This document shows positions 54,936-63,979 of a stretch of 64,000 nt of DNA, in pieces (the first letter of the stretch is position 1; every line of letters begins with the position of its first letter). The DNA comes from JAFAXD01 sp963760435 (GTDB lineage: Bacteria; Pseudomonadota; Alphaproteobacteria; Rhizobiales; Xanthobacteraceae): NCBI GenBank assembly GCA_963760435.1, contig CAVXDE010000021.1:1-64000 (forward strand). The letters are read 5' to 3'. A program made the translations under genes and the position numbers. A model generated the notes under the pieces. It searched no databases. It was not told the DNA's origin and worked only from the letters and a program-made list of their open reading frames with translations.

Positions 54936-55226
54936 GTGACAAAAGCCGAACTCGGCACGAAGCGCATTTGCACCAATTGCAATTTGAAATTTTATGACCT
55001 CCGCAAAAATCCCATCGTGTGCCCGACTTGCAAAACCATTGCTGAGGCGCCCCCTCCAATAGCCGCAAAGCCGCGACGCGCTCGGGAAGAATTGGCAGCC
55101 ACCGCACAAAAACCCGAAATCGAGCAAACTCCGGCTCGGATCGATTCGAGCGATGACGTTGATGTCTTAACAAAGGAGAAGAATGAGGAGGACGAATATA
55201 TTGATGAAGAATTCGAAAAAGAATGA
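54936..55226 (+). CDS. FYDLN-acid-type protein with an intact zinc ribbon
   Basis: 96 residues of the TIGR02300-like family: KAELGTKRICTNCNLKFYDLRKNPIVCPTCK at the N-terminus and a strongly acidic tail (EKNEEDEYIDEEFEKE). Cys12, Cys15, Cys29 and Cys32 form a CxxC-x13-CxxC zinc ribbon, which many family members have lost. The GTG start has AAGGA upstream. Function in the family is unknown; a nucleic-acid or ribosome-linked role is only a guess. Confidence 0.85.
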   Translation: MTKAELGTKRICTNCNLKFYDLRKNPIVCPTCKTIAEAPPPIAAKPRRAREELAATAQKPEIEQTPARIDSSDDVDVLTKEKNEEDEYIDEEFEKE

Positions 55227-55341
55227 CCTGCATAGAACCTGTCCTGTCCGTATTCGCCGGCTGTCGGTTGCGTCAGCAGTTCGATTGCCCGGCTTCGACC
55301 GCACCATAAGAAACCAGTTCCGAAACCAAGGTTCATGACCC

Positions 55342-55521
55342 ATGACCAACGAAATTGAGAATCCAAGGAACGCTGTCGAGCGTAGTGTCAGTGGCGGATT
55401 CACCGCAGTCTGGCACGGGCAAACCGTGTATGAGAAAGGCCGTGTCAAAAAATTCGAAACGGAGGAAATCGCCCGGCTCTATCTGGTTCGATGTGATGAA
55501 GCGGGCAGAATTGTTCGCTAA
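55342..55521 (+). CDS. 59-residue hypothetical protein
   Basis: The short frame reads VSGGFTAVWHGQTVYEKGRVKKF then ETEEIARLYLVRCDEAGRI, with Lys/Glu balance and alternating hydrophobic residues of a real small fold. Similar short proteins (VWxGxTVYEKGRVxKFETExxAxxFL) occur in Bradyrhizobium relatives. The start is ATG 55342 and the stop TAA. Confidence 0.68.
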   Translation: MTNEIENPRNAVERSVSGGFTAVWHGQTVYEKGRVKKFETEEIARLYLVRCDEAGRIVR

Positions 55522-55771
55522 GAGAACCTGTATACGCCTCCCTGCGTTCTCGATTTTCGCGCCCACTCAATGTCGGGACCGCGCCCACTCAATGTCGGGA
55601 CTGAAGTGCACGGTCGTGCAGGACTGGGAGATGCCGCGAGCGTTGAACTAAGTCACCCGGTCCAATGCGCTCGTCAGACACTCATCCATAACATGCGTAT
55701 TGCATTATCGTCCTCAACTGTGAGAATGCGAGGCTGTTGTTATCGGCCAAGTATGCTCCGGAACCAGTTGC

Positions 55772-56713
55772 ATGATTGGAAACCAGTGTTGGTCGCGACC
55801 GTTGCCCTCTCTTGCCGTGTTCGCGGTGGCCGGTCTCGCCGCGGCTTCGCTGCCGTGCCGGGCGACGCCGGACGCCTGCCGCGACCTCGAAATCAAGCTG
55901 CACCTGAACAAGTCGCAGATCACATCGATTGAGACAAATCAGCTGTTGTTCGCATCGGCGGACAATGGATGTAGTGAGCTTGCTCGCCGGCTGCTCTCTG
56001 ATGGCGCTTCGCTCGAGGCGCGCGATCGCCTTGGCGCGATGCCGTTGGCCCACGCAGCCCGTTCAGGAGCAACCGCCCTGGTCGAGCTGTTCCTGGAGAA
56101 CGGCGCCGCAATCGATGCACGCAACCTCGCCGGGTCCACGGCGCTTTATCAGGCCGCCGAGAATGGGCGCACAGATACCGTCGACCTGCTGCTGCGCAAA
56201 GGCGCTGATCCCAATTTACCCGGACGGTCCGGCGTGACGCCCGTCGCCGCAGCCGCGTATCGCGGCAACGATGCGATTGTCACTCTGTTGCTCGGGCATC
56301 GCGCCGATCCGGCACTGGCGGACATGACAGGCAAGACCCCGATCGTTTATGCGGCAGCGCGCGGCTTTGCCCCCATCGTCCGGCAATTGCTGGATGCAGG
56401 CGTGAAGGCGGACGCCACCTATGCCAACGACTTGACCGCGCTGATGTGGGCGGCGGGCCATGAAGAAGGTGTCGACCCACGCGCCGCCGAAGCAGTCATC
56501 CGCCTGCTACTCGACCGCGGCGCGCCGATCGACGCCGCCGACAATCGCGGCCGCACCGCATTGATGATTGGAGCGGAACGTGGCGACGTCGCCATCGTCA
56601 GCGTGCTGCTCGGCGGCGGCGCAGACAGCACGCACCGCGACAAGCTGGGCAAGAGCGCGCTCGATCTCACCGCAAGCGCGCCGGTTCGCGCAAAGCTGTC
56701 CGAACAGAATTAG
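55772..56713 (+). CDS. Periplasmic ankyrin-repeat protein
   Basis: A 313-residue protein with a signal peptide (LAVFAVAGLAAASLPCRA) and about seven ankyrin repeats from residue 55 to 300, for example DRLGAMPLAHAARSGATALVELFLENGAAIDARN and NLAGSTALYQAAENGRTDTVDLLLRKGADPN. It is a protein-binding scaffold in the periplasm; the partner is unknown. Its stop overlaps the convergent cytochrome gene. Confidence 0.88.
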   Translation: MIGNQCWSRPLPSLAVFAVAGLAAASLPCRATPDACRDLEIKLHLNKSQITSIETNQLLFASADNGCSELARRLLSDGASLEARDRLGAMPLAHAARSGATALVELFLENGAAIDARNLAGSTALYQAAENGRTDTVDLLLRKGADPNLPGRSGVTPVAAAAYRGNDAIVTLLLGHRADPALADMTGKTPIVYAAARGFAPIVRQLLDAGVKADATYANDLTALMWAAGHEEGVDPRAAEAVIRLLLDRGAPIDAADNRGRTALMIGAERGDVAIVSVLLGGGADSTHRDKLGKSALDLTASAPVRAKLSEQN

Positions 56714-57300
56714 TTGAGCTGCAGTCCGGCGAGGTACTCGGCCATGGCAGCCAGATCATCTGGCGCGGTCGCGAGCATGAGGTCGGACATGCCGGGATTG
56801 TTGGCCCGCTCGCGAGTCCGGAAGTCCAACATCGATTTGATGAGATATTCCTTGAACTGACCTGCCAAGCGCGGTTGTGTGCCCTCCCCTTGATATTGCG
56901 CCTGGTGACAGCCGGTGCACCCGACCGACGTGTTGGTGCGCTGAGCTTGCGTAACGACGTTGGCCGGTGCAGGCGGCTGGCGTAGATCGGGCCATGGCTT
57001 CTTGGAGAAGTACTCGGCGAGCGCCATCATGTCGTCGCGCTCCATTTGCTCCACGAACGGCGCCATGGCGTCACTTTTGCGGCTGCCGCGTTTAAAATCA
57101 CGCAATTGGAGATAGATATAGCCTTGATGCTGCCCCCAGATCACGGGGAATGTTTTATCGGGCGGAATGCCATCCTCGCCATGGCAGCTCGCGCACACGG
57201 CGGCTTTGTCTTCGATCGTTTCTGCGCGAGCCAAGGGCACGACAAGCACCAGAGCGATCGTCAGAAGGAAGTCAATCAACCTCGCAAGTTTATTGCTCAT
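56710..57300 (-). CDS. Periplasmic diheme cytochrome c
   Basis: 196 residues: signal peptide (LLTIALVLVVPLARA), first haem site CASCHGEDG near residue 38 and second CTGCHQAQ near residue 132, each followed by a Met-containing segment (DAMAPFVEQM; PGMSDLML) as possible axial ligand. It lies downstream of the PQQ dehydrogenase on the same strand, the usual place for its electron acceptor. A terminator-like hairpin stands between the two, so the cytochrome may be made at a different level or from its own promoter. Confidence 0.9.
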   Translation of the reverse strand: MSNKLARLIDFLLTIALVLVVPLARAETIEDKAAVCASCHGEDGIPPDKTFPVIWGQHQGYIYLQLRDFKRGSRKSDAMAPFVEQMERDDMMALAEYFSKKPWPDLRQPPAPANVVTQAQRTNTSVGCTGCHQAQYQGEGTQPRLAGQFKEYLIKSMLDFRTRERANNPGMSDLMLATAPDDLAAMAEYLAGLQLN

Positions 57301-57312
57301 TCCCCCGTCTCG

Positions 57313-57342
57313 AAAAAAAGACGGGACACTTGGTCCCGTCTT
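57313..57342 (-). terminator. Rho-independent terminator after the PQQ dehydrogenase gene
   Basis: On the minus strand a perfect ten-base stem AAGACGGGAC/GTCCCGTCTT with a five-base loop is followed by five more T. It stands 29 bases after the dehydrogenase stop and 13 bases before the cytochrome start. Confidence 0.88.
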
Positions 57343-57370
57343 CGACGCCCTGTGTTTGGTCAGTTTCAGA

Positions 57371-59095
57371 TCATTCGAGCGTGAACGCGATGACGGCATC
57401 ACCGCGCTTGGCGTCGATCTGAACATTGCCGCCGGCCGCCACAACCACATATTGCTTGCCGCCGACCGTGTATGAAGATGGCGGGGCGTTGACGCCGGCG
57501 CCGGCGTTAAACGTCCACAGCACTTTCCCGTTCGTCGCATCATAGGCTCGGAAGCGGCCGTTGGCTTCGCCGGCAAACACAACGCCACCTGCGGTCGCCA
57601 GAATTCCACCGATCATCGGCTGGGGGGTCTTGACCTGCCAGCGGATCTTGCCGGTGTTGTAATCGACTGCACTGATGTTGCCCGATTGCTGCTCGCTCGG
57701 AATGACCTTGAATGCCCCGCCGAGCCAGAGCTTGCCGTCTGGATAAGCCGTGCTCTGCACATGATACGTCATCGGCTGATGCAGATTGATGGCATAGGTG
57801 AGCCCGAGAGCGGGGTTGACCGTCATCGGCGACCACTCGACCCCACCGTTGGCGCCGGGCAGCATACGCGCACCTTCCGGCGTCGGCAGGACCCACATGT
57901 TCTCCTGGGCAACCATGGCATCGGAAAAACGGATCAGGCTGCAGTCCTTGCGGTCGTGCACATAGACATGGCCGGTCTTGCCGGCGTGCATCACGCCCGG
58001 AATGGTCTTGCCGCTCTTGTCCTTCACGTCGACCAGGACCGCAGGGCTCACCGCGTCGAGGTCCCACACATCGTGGGCAATGTATTGGAAGTGGCAGACG
58101 TATTTGCCGCTGTCGAGGTCGAGCGAGACGAGTGAGTCCGTATAAAGGTTGTCGCCAGGACGGAGTGAGCCGTCGAGATCGGGCGATGGATTGCCGACCA
58201 CGAAGTAGATCCGGTTGGTGGCGAGATCGACCGCCGGGTTCTGCCACACGCCGCCGCCCAGCGTCTTGTAGGGATCGCCGTTTTTGGCGAGGGCCTCCTT
58301 CTCCGCCGCAATATTGCGATGCATGTCGCGGCCGGTCGCATCCTTCTCGGCCCACACGCCGACGGAATTCTCCGGGATGGTGTTGAAGGTCCACAGCAGC
58401 TTGCCGTCCTTGGCGTCATAGGCTTTGACGAACCCGCGGATGCCGTATTCGCCGCCGTTGGTGCCGATCAGAATCTTGCCCTTCACCGCGGTCGGCGCCA
58501 TGGTTTCGCTGTAGCCGAGCTCCGGATCTGCGATGGTCACCGTCCAGACCGGCTTGCCGGTCTTGGCATCAAGCGCAACAAGTTTGGAATCGAGCGTCGC
58601 CAGATAGACCTTGTCGTCCAGAACCGCGACGCCTCGATTGTTTGGGCCACAGCAATAGGTCGTGATTGGCCCCATGTTATGTTTGTAATGCCACAGCTCC
58701 TCGCCGGTGGCAGCGTTGAGCGCATAGACGTGGCTGAATGAGGTCGTGATGAACATCACCCCATTGACCACGATCGGCGATGTCTCCATCAACTCCTTGA
58801 CTTCGGTCTGGAAGATCCAGGCGGGTCGCAAACGCCCAACGTTGCGCGACGTGATCTGCTTGTTGGGATAGTAGCGTTGCTGGGTATAATCGCCGTTGGT
58901 GTGCAGGAAATTGTTGCTGTCGCCAGCGGCCTTGTTGAGCATGTCCTGAGTCACCGGCGTGACTTTGACCGAAGAAGCGCCGGATCCTGCTGCGCCCTGC
59001 TGGACCTCCTGCGCTGATGCGCCTCCAGCAAAGGCCAAGGCAAACGCACTCAAACTTGCCAACAGTAATGCGTTTCGCGTCGCTACACGAAGCAT
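57371..59095 (-). CDS. PQQ-dependent alcohol dehydrogenase, lanthanide-type active site
   Basis: A 574-residue periplasmic quinoprotein with a signal peptide (ALLLASLSAFALAFAGGASA) and eight beta-propeller W-motif repeats (GEELWHYKHN, GKPVWTVT, GKLLWTFNT, GKIRWQVKT, GKVLWTFNAG). Adjacent Cys148-Cys149 (TYCCGPNN) form the usual disulphide near PQQ. Metal ligands Glu216 (GGEYGIRG) and Asn302 (VGNPSPD) are kept. The catalytic Asp345 in HDVWDLD is followed by Asp347, the extra residue that in XoxF/ExaF binds a rare-earth ion; MxaF and ExaA have Ala or Ser there. So it is probably Ln(III)-dependent. The start has GGGAGGC upstream. Confidence 0.9.
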   Translation of the reverse strand: MLRVATRNALLLASLSAFALAFAGGASAQEVQQGAAGSGASSVKVTPVTQDMLNKAAGDSNNFLHTNGDYTQQRYYPNKQITSRNVGRLRPAWIFQTEVKELMETSPIVVNGVMFITTSFSHVYALNAATGEELWHYKHNMGPITTYCCGPNNRGVAVLDDKVYLATLDSKLVALDAKTGKPVWTVTIADPELGYSETMAPTAVKGKILIGTNGGEYGIRGFVKAYDAKDGKLLWTFNTIPENSVGVWAEKDATGRDMHRNIAAEKEALAKNGDPYKTLGGGVWQNPAVDLATNRIYFVVGNPSPDLDGSLRPGDNLYTDSLVSLDLDSGKYVCHFQYIAHDVWDLDAVSPAVLVDVKDKSGKTIPGVMHAGKTGHVYVHDRKDCSLIRFSDAMVAQENMWVLPTPEGARMLPGANGGVEWSPMTVNPALGLTYAINLHQPMTYHVQSTAYPDGKLWLGGAFKVIPSEQQSGNISAVDYNTGKIRWQVKTPQPMIGGILATAGGVVFAGEANGRFRAYDATNGKVLWTFNAGAGVNAPPSSYTVGGKQYVVVAAGGNVQIDAKRGDAVIAFTLE

Positions 59096-59250
59096 GTCGT
59101 CGCCTCCCGGGTGGCAGATTATGAAGCCTACCTGTTTTGTACCGAACACAACCTAACGCGCTTCGCGGGCCTATGCCAACGCGATTCGACACCGCGATCG
59201 GGGTGTTCTCCGAACTTGGGTGCACTGCGGCAACGGTATTCCGTTCCGCA

Positions 59251-59976
59251 CTAATGCGCCGAGCCCAAACCGAGATAGCTCTCCACCACGCGCGGGTTTT
59301 GCGCGAGCTCAGCCGCCGAGCCTTGCAGCGCGATCTCGCCATGCTCCATCACGTAGCCATGGTCGGCGATTGCAAGCGCGGCCCGCGCGTTCTGCTCGAT
59401 CAGCAGAATGGAAACGCCGCTCTTGTGCAGGTCGGCGATGATGCGGAAACTCTCGCGCACGATCTGCGGGGCGAGCCCGAGGCTCGGCTCATCAAGCATC
59501 AGCAGGCGGGGACGTGACATCAGCGCGCGGCCGAGCGCCAGCATCTGCCGCTCGCCGCCCGACAGCGTGCCTGCGAGCTGACGGTGGCGCTCGCGCAGGC
59601 GCGGAAAGCGTGCGTAGACCTTGTCGAGTTCCGCATCGATCTGATGATGACGGCGATGCCGGAAGCTGCCGAGGCGCAGGTTGTCCTCGACGGTCAGCGA
59701 GCCGAACAGCTCGCGCCGTTCCGGGACCAGCACCAGCCCCGCAGCGACCCGGTCTTCGACCCGCGTGCCGCGTAAATCACGGCCCTCGAAACTGATCGCG
59801 CCGTCCTGATCCAGCAACCCCATGATGGCGTTGAGCAACGTCGTCTTCCCGGCGCCGTTGGCGCCGATCACCGTAACGACGCTTCCGGCCGCAACCTCGA
59901 GCGAGACCGATCGAACGGCTTCGACCTTGCCATAGGCCACCGAGACGCGATCGATGGCAAGCAGCGGCGCGCTCAC
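59251..59976 (-). CDS. livF: ABC transporter ATPase LivF (system 2)
   Basis: 241 residues: Walker A IGANGAGKTT, GLVLVPERRELFGSLTVEDNL (LivF type), signature LSGGERQMLALGRAL and Walker B LLMLDEPSLGLAP. It overlaps the upstream livG gene by four bases. Distinct in sequence from the first system, so the substrate probably differs. Confidence 0.93.
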   Translation of the reverse strand: MSAPLLAIDRVSVAYGKVEAVRSVSLEVAAGSVVTVIGANGAGKTTLLNAIMGLLDQDGAISFEGRDLRGTRVEDRVAAGLVLVPERRELFGSLTVEDNLRLGSFRHRRHHQIDAELDKVYARFPRLRERHRQLAGTLSGGERQMLALGRALMSRPRLLMLDEPSLGLAPQIVRESFRIIADLHKSGVSILLIEQNARAALAIADHGYVMEHGEIALQGSAAELAQNPRVVESYLGLGSAH

Positions 59977-60767
59977 TCGACGCCTCCCAGGTAGGCTTCG
60001 ATCACCAGCGGATTGACGCGGATCTGTTGCGGCAGTCCTTCGGCGATCTTCTTGCCGAAATCGAGCACGACGATGCGGTCGGCAAGCCCCATGACGAAAT
60101 CGACGTCGTGTTCGACGACCAGGATGCTCATCCCCTCGCCTTTGAGCTCACGCAACAACTTGGACAAGGCCTGTTTCTCGCCCGCGCGCAGCCCGGCCGC
60201 GGGCTCGTCAAGCAACAACAGCCGCGGGTCGAGACACAGCGCGCGGGCGACTTCGACAAGACGCATTTGGCCGAGCGAGAGATGGCCAGCGGGGCGAAAC
60301 ATCTCCTTGGCGAGCCCGACACGTTCGAGCCGGCGCGCCGCATGGGCAAACAGGCGCCGCTCTTCAGCGCGGTCGAGCCGCAGGACCGCAGACACAACAC
60401 CCGCATGGCCGCGGGTATGGGCGCCAAGCGCCACGTTCTCGAGCACGGATAGTTCGGGGACCAGGCGCACGTGCTGGAACGTGCGGGCGATCCCGCGCCG
60501 CGCGATCATCTGCGGCGGCAGGCGCTCGATGGGTGCACCGTCGAACGAGACTCGACCCGAGGTCGCGCGGCGAACGCCGGTCATCAGATCGAACAGCGTG
60601 CTCTTGCCGGCCCCGTTCGGGCCGATCAGCGCCACGGTCTCGGCATGCCCGACACTGAAGCTCACGTCATCGACGGCGACGAGACCGCCAAACGTCTTGC
60701 GCGCCTTGTCGAGCGCCAGCAACGGTCCGCTCGATAGCGACGTGCGGCGGGGCGGGTGTTTCGACAT
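59973..60767 (-). CDS. livG: ABC transporter ATPase LivG (system 2)
   Basis: 264 residues: Walker A IGPNGAGKST, GIARTFQHVRLVPELSVLENVALG, degenerate signature LSLGQMRLVEVARAL, and Walker B LLLLDEPAAGLRAGE. ATG 60767 starts MSKHPPRR; the core begins about 20 residues later. Its first 34 codons lie inside the 3' end of livM in another frame, an unusually long overlap. Confidence 0.92.
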   Translation of the reverse strand: MSKHPPRRTSLSSGPLLALDKARKTFGGLVAVDDVSFSVGHAETVALIGPNGAGKSTLFDLMTGVRRATSGRVSFDGAPIERLPPQMIARRGIARTFQHVRLVPELSVLENVALGAHTRGHAGVVSAVLRLDRAEERRLFAHAARRLERVGLAKEMFRPAGHLSLGQMRLVEVARALCLDPRLLLLDEPAAGLRAGEKQALSKLLRELKGEGMSILVVEHDVDFVMGLADRIVVLDFGKKIAEGLPQQIRVNPLVIEAYLGGVE

Positions 60768-61740
60768 CGCCCGCGGGATCGATGTCGCGCGGCGCCGTCG
60801 CCGGGAGCCAGGATGACAGTAGCGGCCAAATGCCGTCGCGCGAGTATTGGAGGATGCCGACCAGCATGATCCCGAACACGAGATCCTGGAACATGCCGAG
60901 GCGGCCAAGCATGTCCTGCAGGACATCCTTGAGCACGATGACGATGCCGGCGCCAAGCACAGCGCCGAACACCTGCCCTACCCCGCCGACAATCGCCATC
61001 AACAAATAATCGATATTGGCTTCGGCCCCGAACGCGCTCGCGCTCAGCGTGCGCTGGAAATGCGCATAGAGCCATCCGGCGAGGCCGGCGAGCAACGCCG
61101 CGTAGACGAACACGACGAGCTTGGCGCGTGCGGTCACGACCCCGAATGCTTCCGCCGCAATGGCGTTGCGGCGCAACGCTCGAAATGCGCGGCCGACCCG
61201 GCTGTCGAGCAGGTTGATCGTGGCCAGGAGCGACAGCACGACGGCGAGCCACACGATTACGTAGTAAGATCGTGGACCGGCCAGCGAAAGCGACCCGAGC
61301 TTGAGCGGAGGGATGCCGGTCATCCCAGTCTGCCCGCCGAGAAACGCGCTGTTGCCGAAGATGTAGAAGATACTGATTCCCCAAGCGAGCGTGCCAAGCG
61401 GCAGGTAATGGCCCGAGAGCCGCATGGTGATCGCGCCGAGTGCGCACGCCGCGAGCCCGGTGACGACGAGGGCGGCCGGCAAGCCGAGCCACGGCGATAG
61501 CCCATAGGTGGTTGAGAGAAGGCCCGTGGTGTAGGCCGCAAACCCGACGAACGCCGCTTGTCCGAACGAGGTCATGCCGCCCATACCGGTGAGCACGACG
61601 AGACCCAGTGCGGTGAGACTCGCGAGTCCGATCAGGATCAGCAGCGTGACCCAGAATTCCGGGATCAAGGGTGTCAGCGGTACGACCAACAGCAGGATCG
61701 CGAGCCCCCACGCCGGCCAACGCGCGGCTGCAACTTTCAC
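60667..61740 (-). CDS. livM: ABC transporter permease LivM (system 2)
   Basis: 357 residues with about nine membrane helices; the LivM motif GMGGMTSFGQAAFVGFAAYTTG is near residue 52 and the EAA-like loop reads VGRAFRALRRNAIAAEAFGV. After the last helix a polar tail (TAPRDIDPAGDVETPAPPHVAIERTVAGARQ) of about 40 residues overlaps livG by 101 bases. Fused LivM-LivG proteins are known, so the pair may be a fusion with one indel, or a natural overlap. Confidence 0.9.
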   Translation of the reverse strand: MKVAAARWPAWGLAILLLVVPLTPLIPEFWVTLLILIGLASLTALGLVVLTGMGGMTSFGQAAFVGFAAYTTGLLSTTYGLSPWLGLPAALVVTGLAACALGAITMRLSGHYLPLGTLAWGISIFYIFGNSAFLGGQTGMTGIPPLKLGSLSLAGPRSYYVIVWLAVVLSLLATINLLDSRVGRAFRALRRNAIAAEAFGVVTARAKLVVFVYAALLAGLAGWLYAHFQRTLSASAFGAEANIDYLLMAIVGGVGQVFGAVLGAGIVIVLKDVLQDMLGRLGMFQDLVFGIMLVGILQYSRDGIWPLLSSWLPATAPRDIDPAGDVETPAPPHVAIERTVAGARQGAQDVWRSRRRR

Positions 61741-62774
61741 TCGTCTTCCTCCACGGCGGGGGCGCGCAACGAGCGCAGCACCAAGATCGGAATGAGCGTC
61801 GTGAACACCACGACTTGCTGGTAGTTACTGTTCCAGAATGCGGCGAACGACTGCAGTAAACCGACGAAAATCGCGCCGGAGACCGCCAGCGGATAACTGC
61901 CCATGCCGCCGATGATCGCGGCCACGAACCCGATCAGTCCGATCAGGAATCCCGTGTCGTAGTAGACCATGGTCACCGGGGCAATCAGCACGCCGGACAC
62001 AGCCCCGATGAACGAGGCGAGCGCGAACGTGATTTCGCCAGCAAGACTGATCGGGATGCCGACAAGCCGCGCGCCGACACGATTGACGGCGACCGCACGC
62101 ATCGCCTTGCCGATCAGTGTGCGGTCGAAGATGAGCCACAGCAACACCATCATCACCAGCGACACGGCGACCATGATGGCGCTCTGACCCGAGATCATGA
62201 CACCGCCGGCTTCGAACTGCTCGGCAGAGAGTGGGTTGGCCATGAAGCCTTCGGGCCCGAAGAACACGAGGCCCAGGACGGTGAGCGCGATATAAACCCC
62301 GACTGAAGCAATCAGCAGGGTGAGCACGGACGCCTGCTCCAGCGGCTGGAAGGCGAGCCGATAAAGATAAGGACCGAGCGGAGTAATCAGTGCCAGCGTC
62401 AAAACGATTTGTACGGCCATGTTCGGCCGCAAGGGCACGAGCCACGTCACCAGTGCGTACATGATCGCCGGCAATGCGAGATCGCTCGCCACGCGACGGA
62501 TCAGCCAGGCCCGGGTGACCCGCGAGCGCAAGCGCAGCAGGTCGATCACGAATGCCGCAAGCCCGAGCGCGAGCAGCAGGCCAACCGTGCCGGGAACGTT
62601 GCCACGCTGAAACTGGCTAAGAGTGAGCGCGGCGAATGATACATACACGCCCTGCGGCAGCAGGATCACGCGCGTCACCACAAAGACGAGCACGAGCCCG
62701 ATGGCCAACAGGGCGTAGATGGTGCCGTTGACCACGCCGTCGACCACCAGGGTCCAGAAGATCATGGAATCCAT
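61737..62774 (-). CDS. livH: ABC transporter permease LivH (system 2)
   Basis: 345 residues, longer than usual because of an extra loop after TM2-TM3 (RLRSRVTRAWLIRR). It starts MDSMIFWTLVVDGVVNGTIYALLAIGLVLVFVVTRVI, the LivH N-terminal pattern, and has GKAMRAVAVNRVGARLVGI as EAA-like loop. Overlaps livM by four bases. ATG 62774 or 62765 may be used. Confidence 0.9.
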   Translation of the reverse strand: MDSMIFWTLVVDGVVNGTIYALLAIGLVLVFVVTRVILLPQGVYVSFAALTLSQFQRGNVPGTVGLLLALGLAAFVIDLLRLRSRVTRAWLIRRVASDLALPAIMYALVTWLVPLRPNMAVQIVLTLALITPLGPYLYRLAFQPLEQASVLTLLIASVGVYIALTVLGLVFFGPEGFMANPLSAEQFEAGGVMISGQSAIMVAVSLVMMVLLWLIFDRTLIGKAMRAVAVNRVGARLVGIPISLAGEITFALASFIGAVSGVLIAPVTMVYYDTGFLIGLIGFVAAIIGGMGSYPLAVSGAIFVGLLQSFAAFWNSNYQQVVVFTTLIPILVLRSLRAPAVEEDE

Positions 62775-62821
62775 CAGGACACCGGTTCAGAGCAATGCAA
62801 TGAAAGGGGACGCGCGTTGTT

Positions 62822-63979
62822 CTACTTCAGGACATGGAATGCGCCGTCCTTGACTGCCATAATAAATTCGCCGCTGGGGTCGTATCCGGCGTGGTTCGTC
62901 GGCGAATTGGTCAGCAGGCCATTGTTGAGATAAAGTCCCTTGACGTTCTCGAGCGCGTCGCGGATGCCGTCCTTGAATTCCTGCGTGCCGGGCTGGCCAC
63001 GCTTGAGGGCCTCCGGAACCGCCATCTCCAGCAGCGTCGTGCAATCGGCAAGGTGCGCTGCCATGATTGGCGGATCGACCTTGAATTTCTCCATGTAGGC
63101 CGGAACAAATTTCTGCGCGAGCTTGTGGTAGGGGCTGTCCGCCGGCAGATCGCGCCAGACGATGAACGGCTCGCCGACCATCACCACGCCTTCGACGTCC
63201 TTGCCGCCGCGATCAATGAAATCCGGCAGACCGATGCCATGGCCGGCGAGGATGATGCCCTTGAAGCCGCGCTGGCGCAGGTCGCGGATCGGCACCACCG
63301 CCGGGGTTCCGCCGGCGGCGACGAAGATCGCGTCCGGCTTGGCAGCGATCAATTTGAGCGCTTGCGGAGTCGTGCTGGTCGCGGATCGCTCGAACGATTC
63401 GACCGCGATCACCTTCATGCCTGTGGGCGGCAGCAGCTGATCGAACAACCCGGTCCACACCTGCAGATAGGCGTCGTTGAAGCCGATGATGCCGATGGTC
63501 TTCACGCCCTTGTCGGCAAAATATTTGACGACGGGAGGCGCGGTGGTGTCGTCATCGGGAACAATCTTGAACGCCCAGCGCCGCACGTCATCCACCGGGT
63601 AGGCGAGGCTCTTGATCGCGCTGGTGGCGAGCAGCGGCGTCTTGGCTTCGCCGGCGATCGGCACCATGGCGAGCGACGTCGGCGTCACCGCCTCGCCGAT
63701 CAGAACATCGGCCTTGTTTTCGCTGATCAGCTTGCGGGTATTGGCTGCCGTCTGGGTGACATCGGTGCGGCTGTCGAGCGCGACATAATTGACCTTGAGC
63801 CCGCCGATCGTGGGCGGCATGAGGCTCACGGCGTTCATCATCGGGACGCCGAATGACGATCCAGGTCCGGTCTGCGGAAGATTGAGGCCGACGGTGAGTT
63901 CGCCCGCACCAGCTGCACCGGCCGCGGCTCCGAGAATAGCGGCGGTTAAAAGCAGCGTCCTCCAGGCCGTCCTTGGCAT
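62822..63979 (-). CDS. Periplasmic Leu/Ile/Val-type binding protein (system 2)
   Basis: 385 residues. Signal peptide about 1-25 (TLLLTAAILGAAAGAAGAG). The type-1 periplasmic fold is shown by LTVGLNLPQTGPGSSFGVP, KADVLIGEAVTPTSLAMVPIAGE, GVKTIGIIGFNDAYLQVW and AKPDAIFVAAGGTPAVVPIRDLRQRG. It heads the second Liv operon, 47 bases before livH. Substrate unknown; relatives bind amino acids or aromatic acids. Confidence 0.9.
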   Translation of the reverse strand: MPRTAWRTLLLTAAILGAAAGAAGAGELTVGLNLPQTGPGSSFGVPMMNAVSLMPPTIGGLKVNYVALDSRTDVTQTAANTRKLISENKADVLIGEAVTPTSLAMVPIAGEAKTPLLATSAIKSLAYPVDDVRRWAFKIVPDDDTTAPPVVKYFADKGVKTIGIIGFNDAYLQVWTGLFDQLLPPTGMKVIAVESFERSATSTTPQALKLIAAKPDAIFVAAGGTPAVVPIRDLRQRGFKGIILAGHGIGLPDFIDRGGKDVEGVVMVGEPFIVWRDLPADSPYHKLAQKFVPAYMEKFKVDPPIMAAHLADCTTLLEMAVPEALKRGQPGTQEFKDGIRDALENVKGLYLNNGLLTNSPTNHAGYDPSGEFIMAVKDGAFHVLK

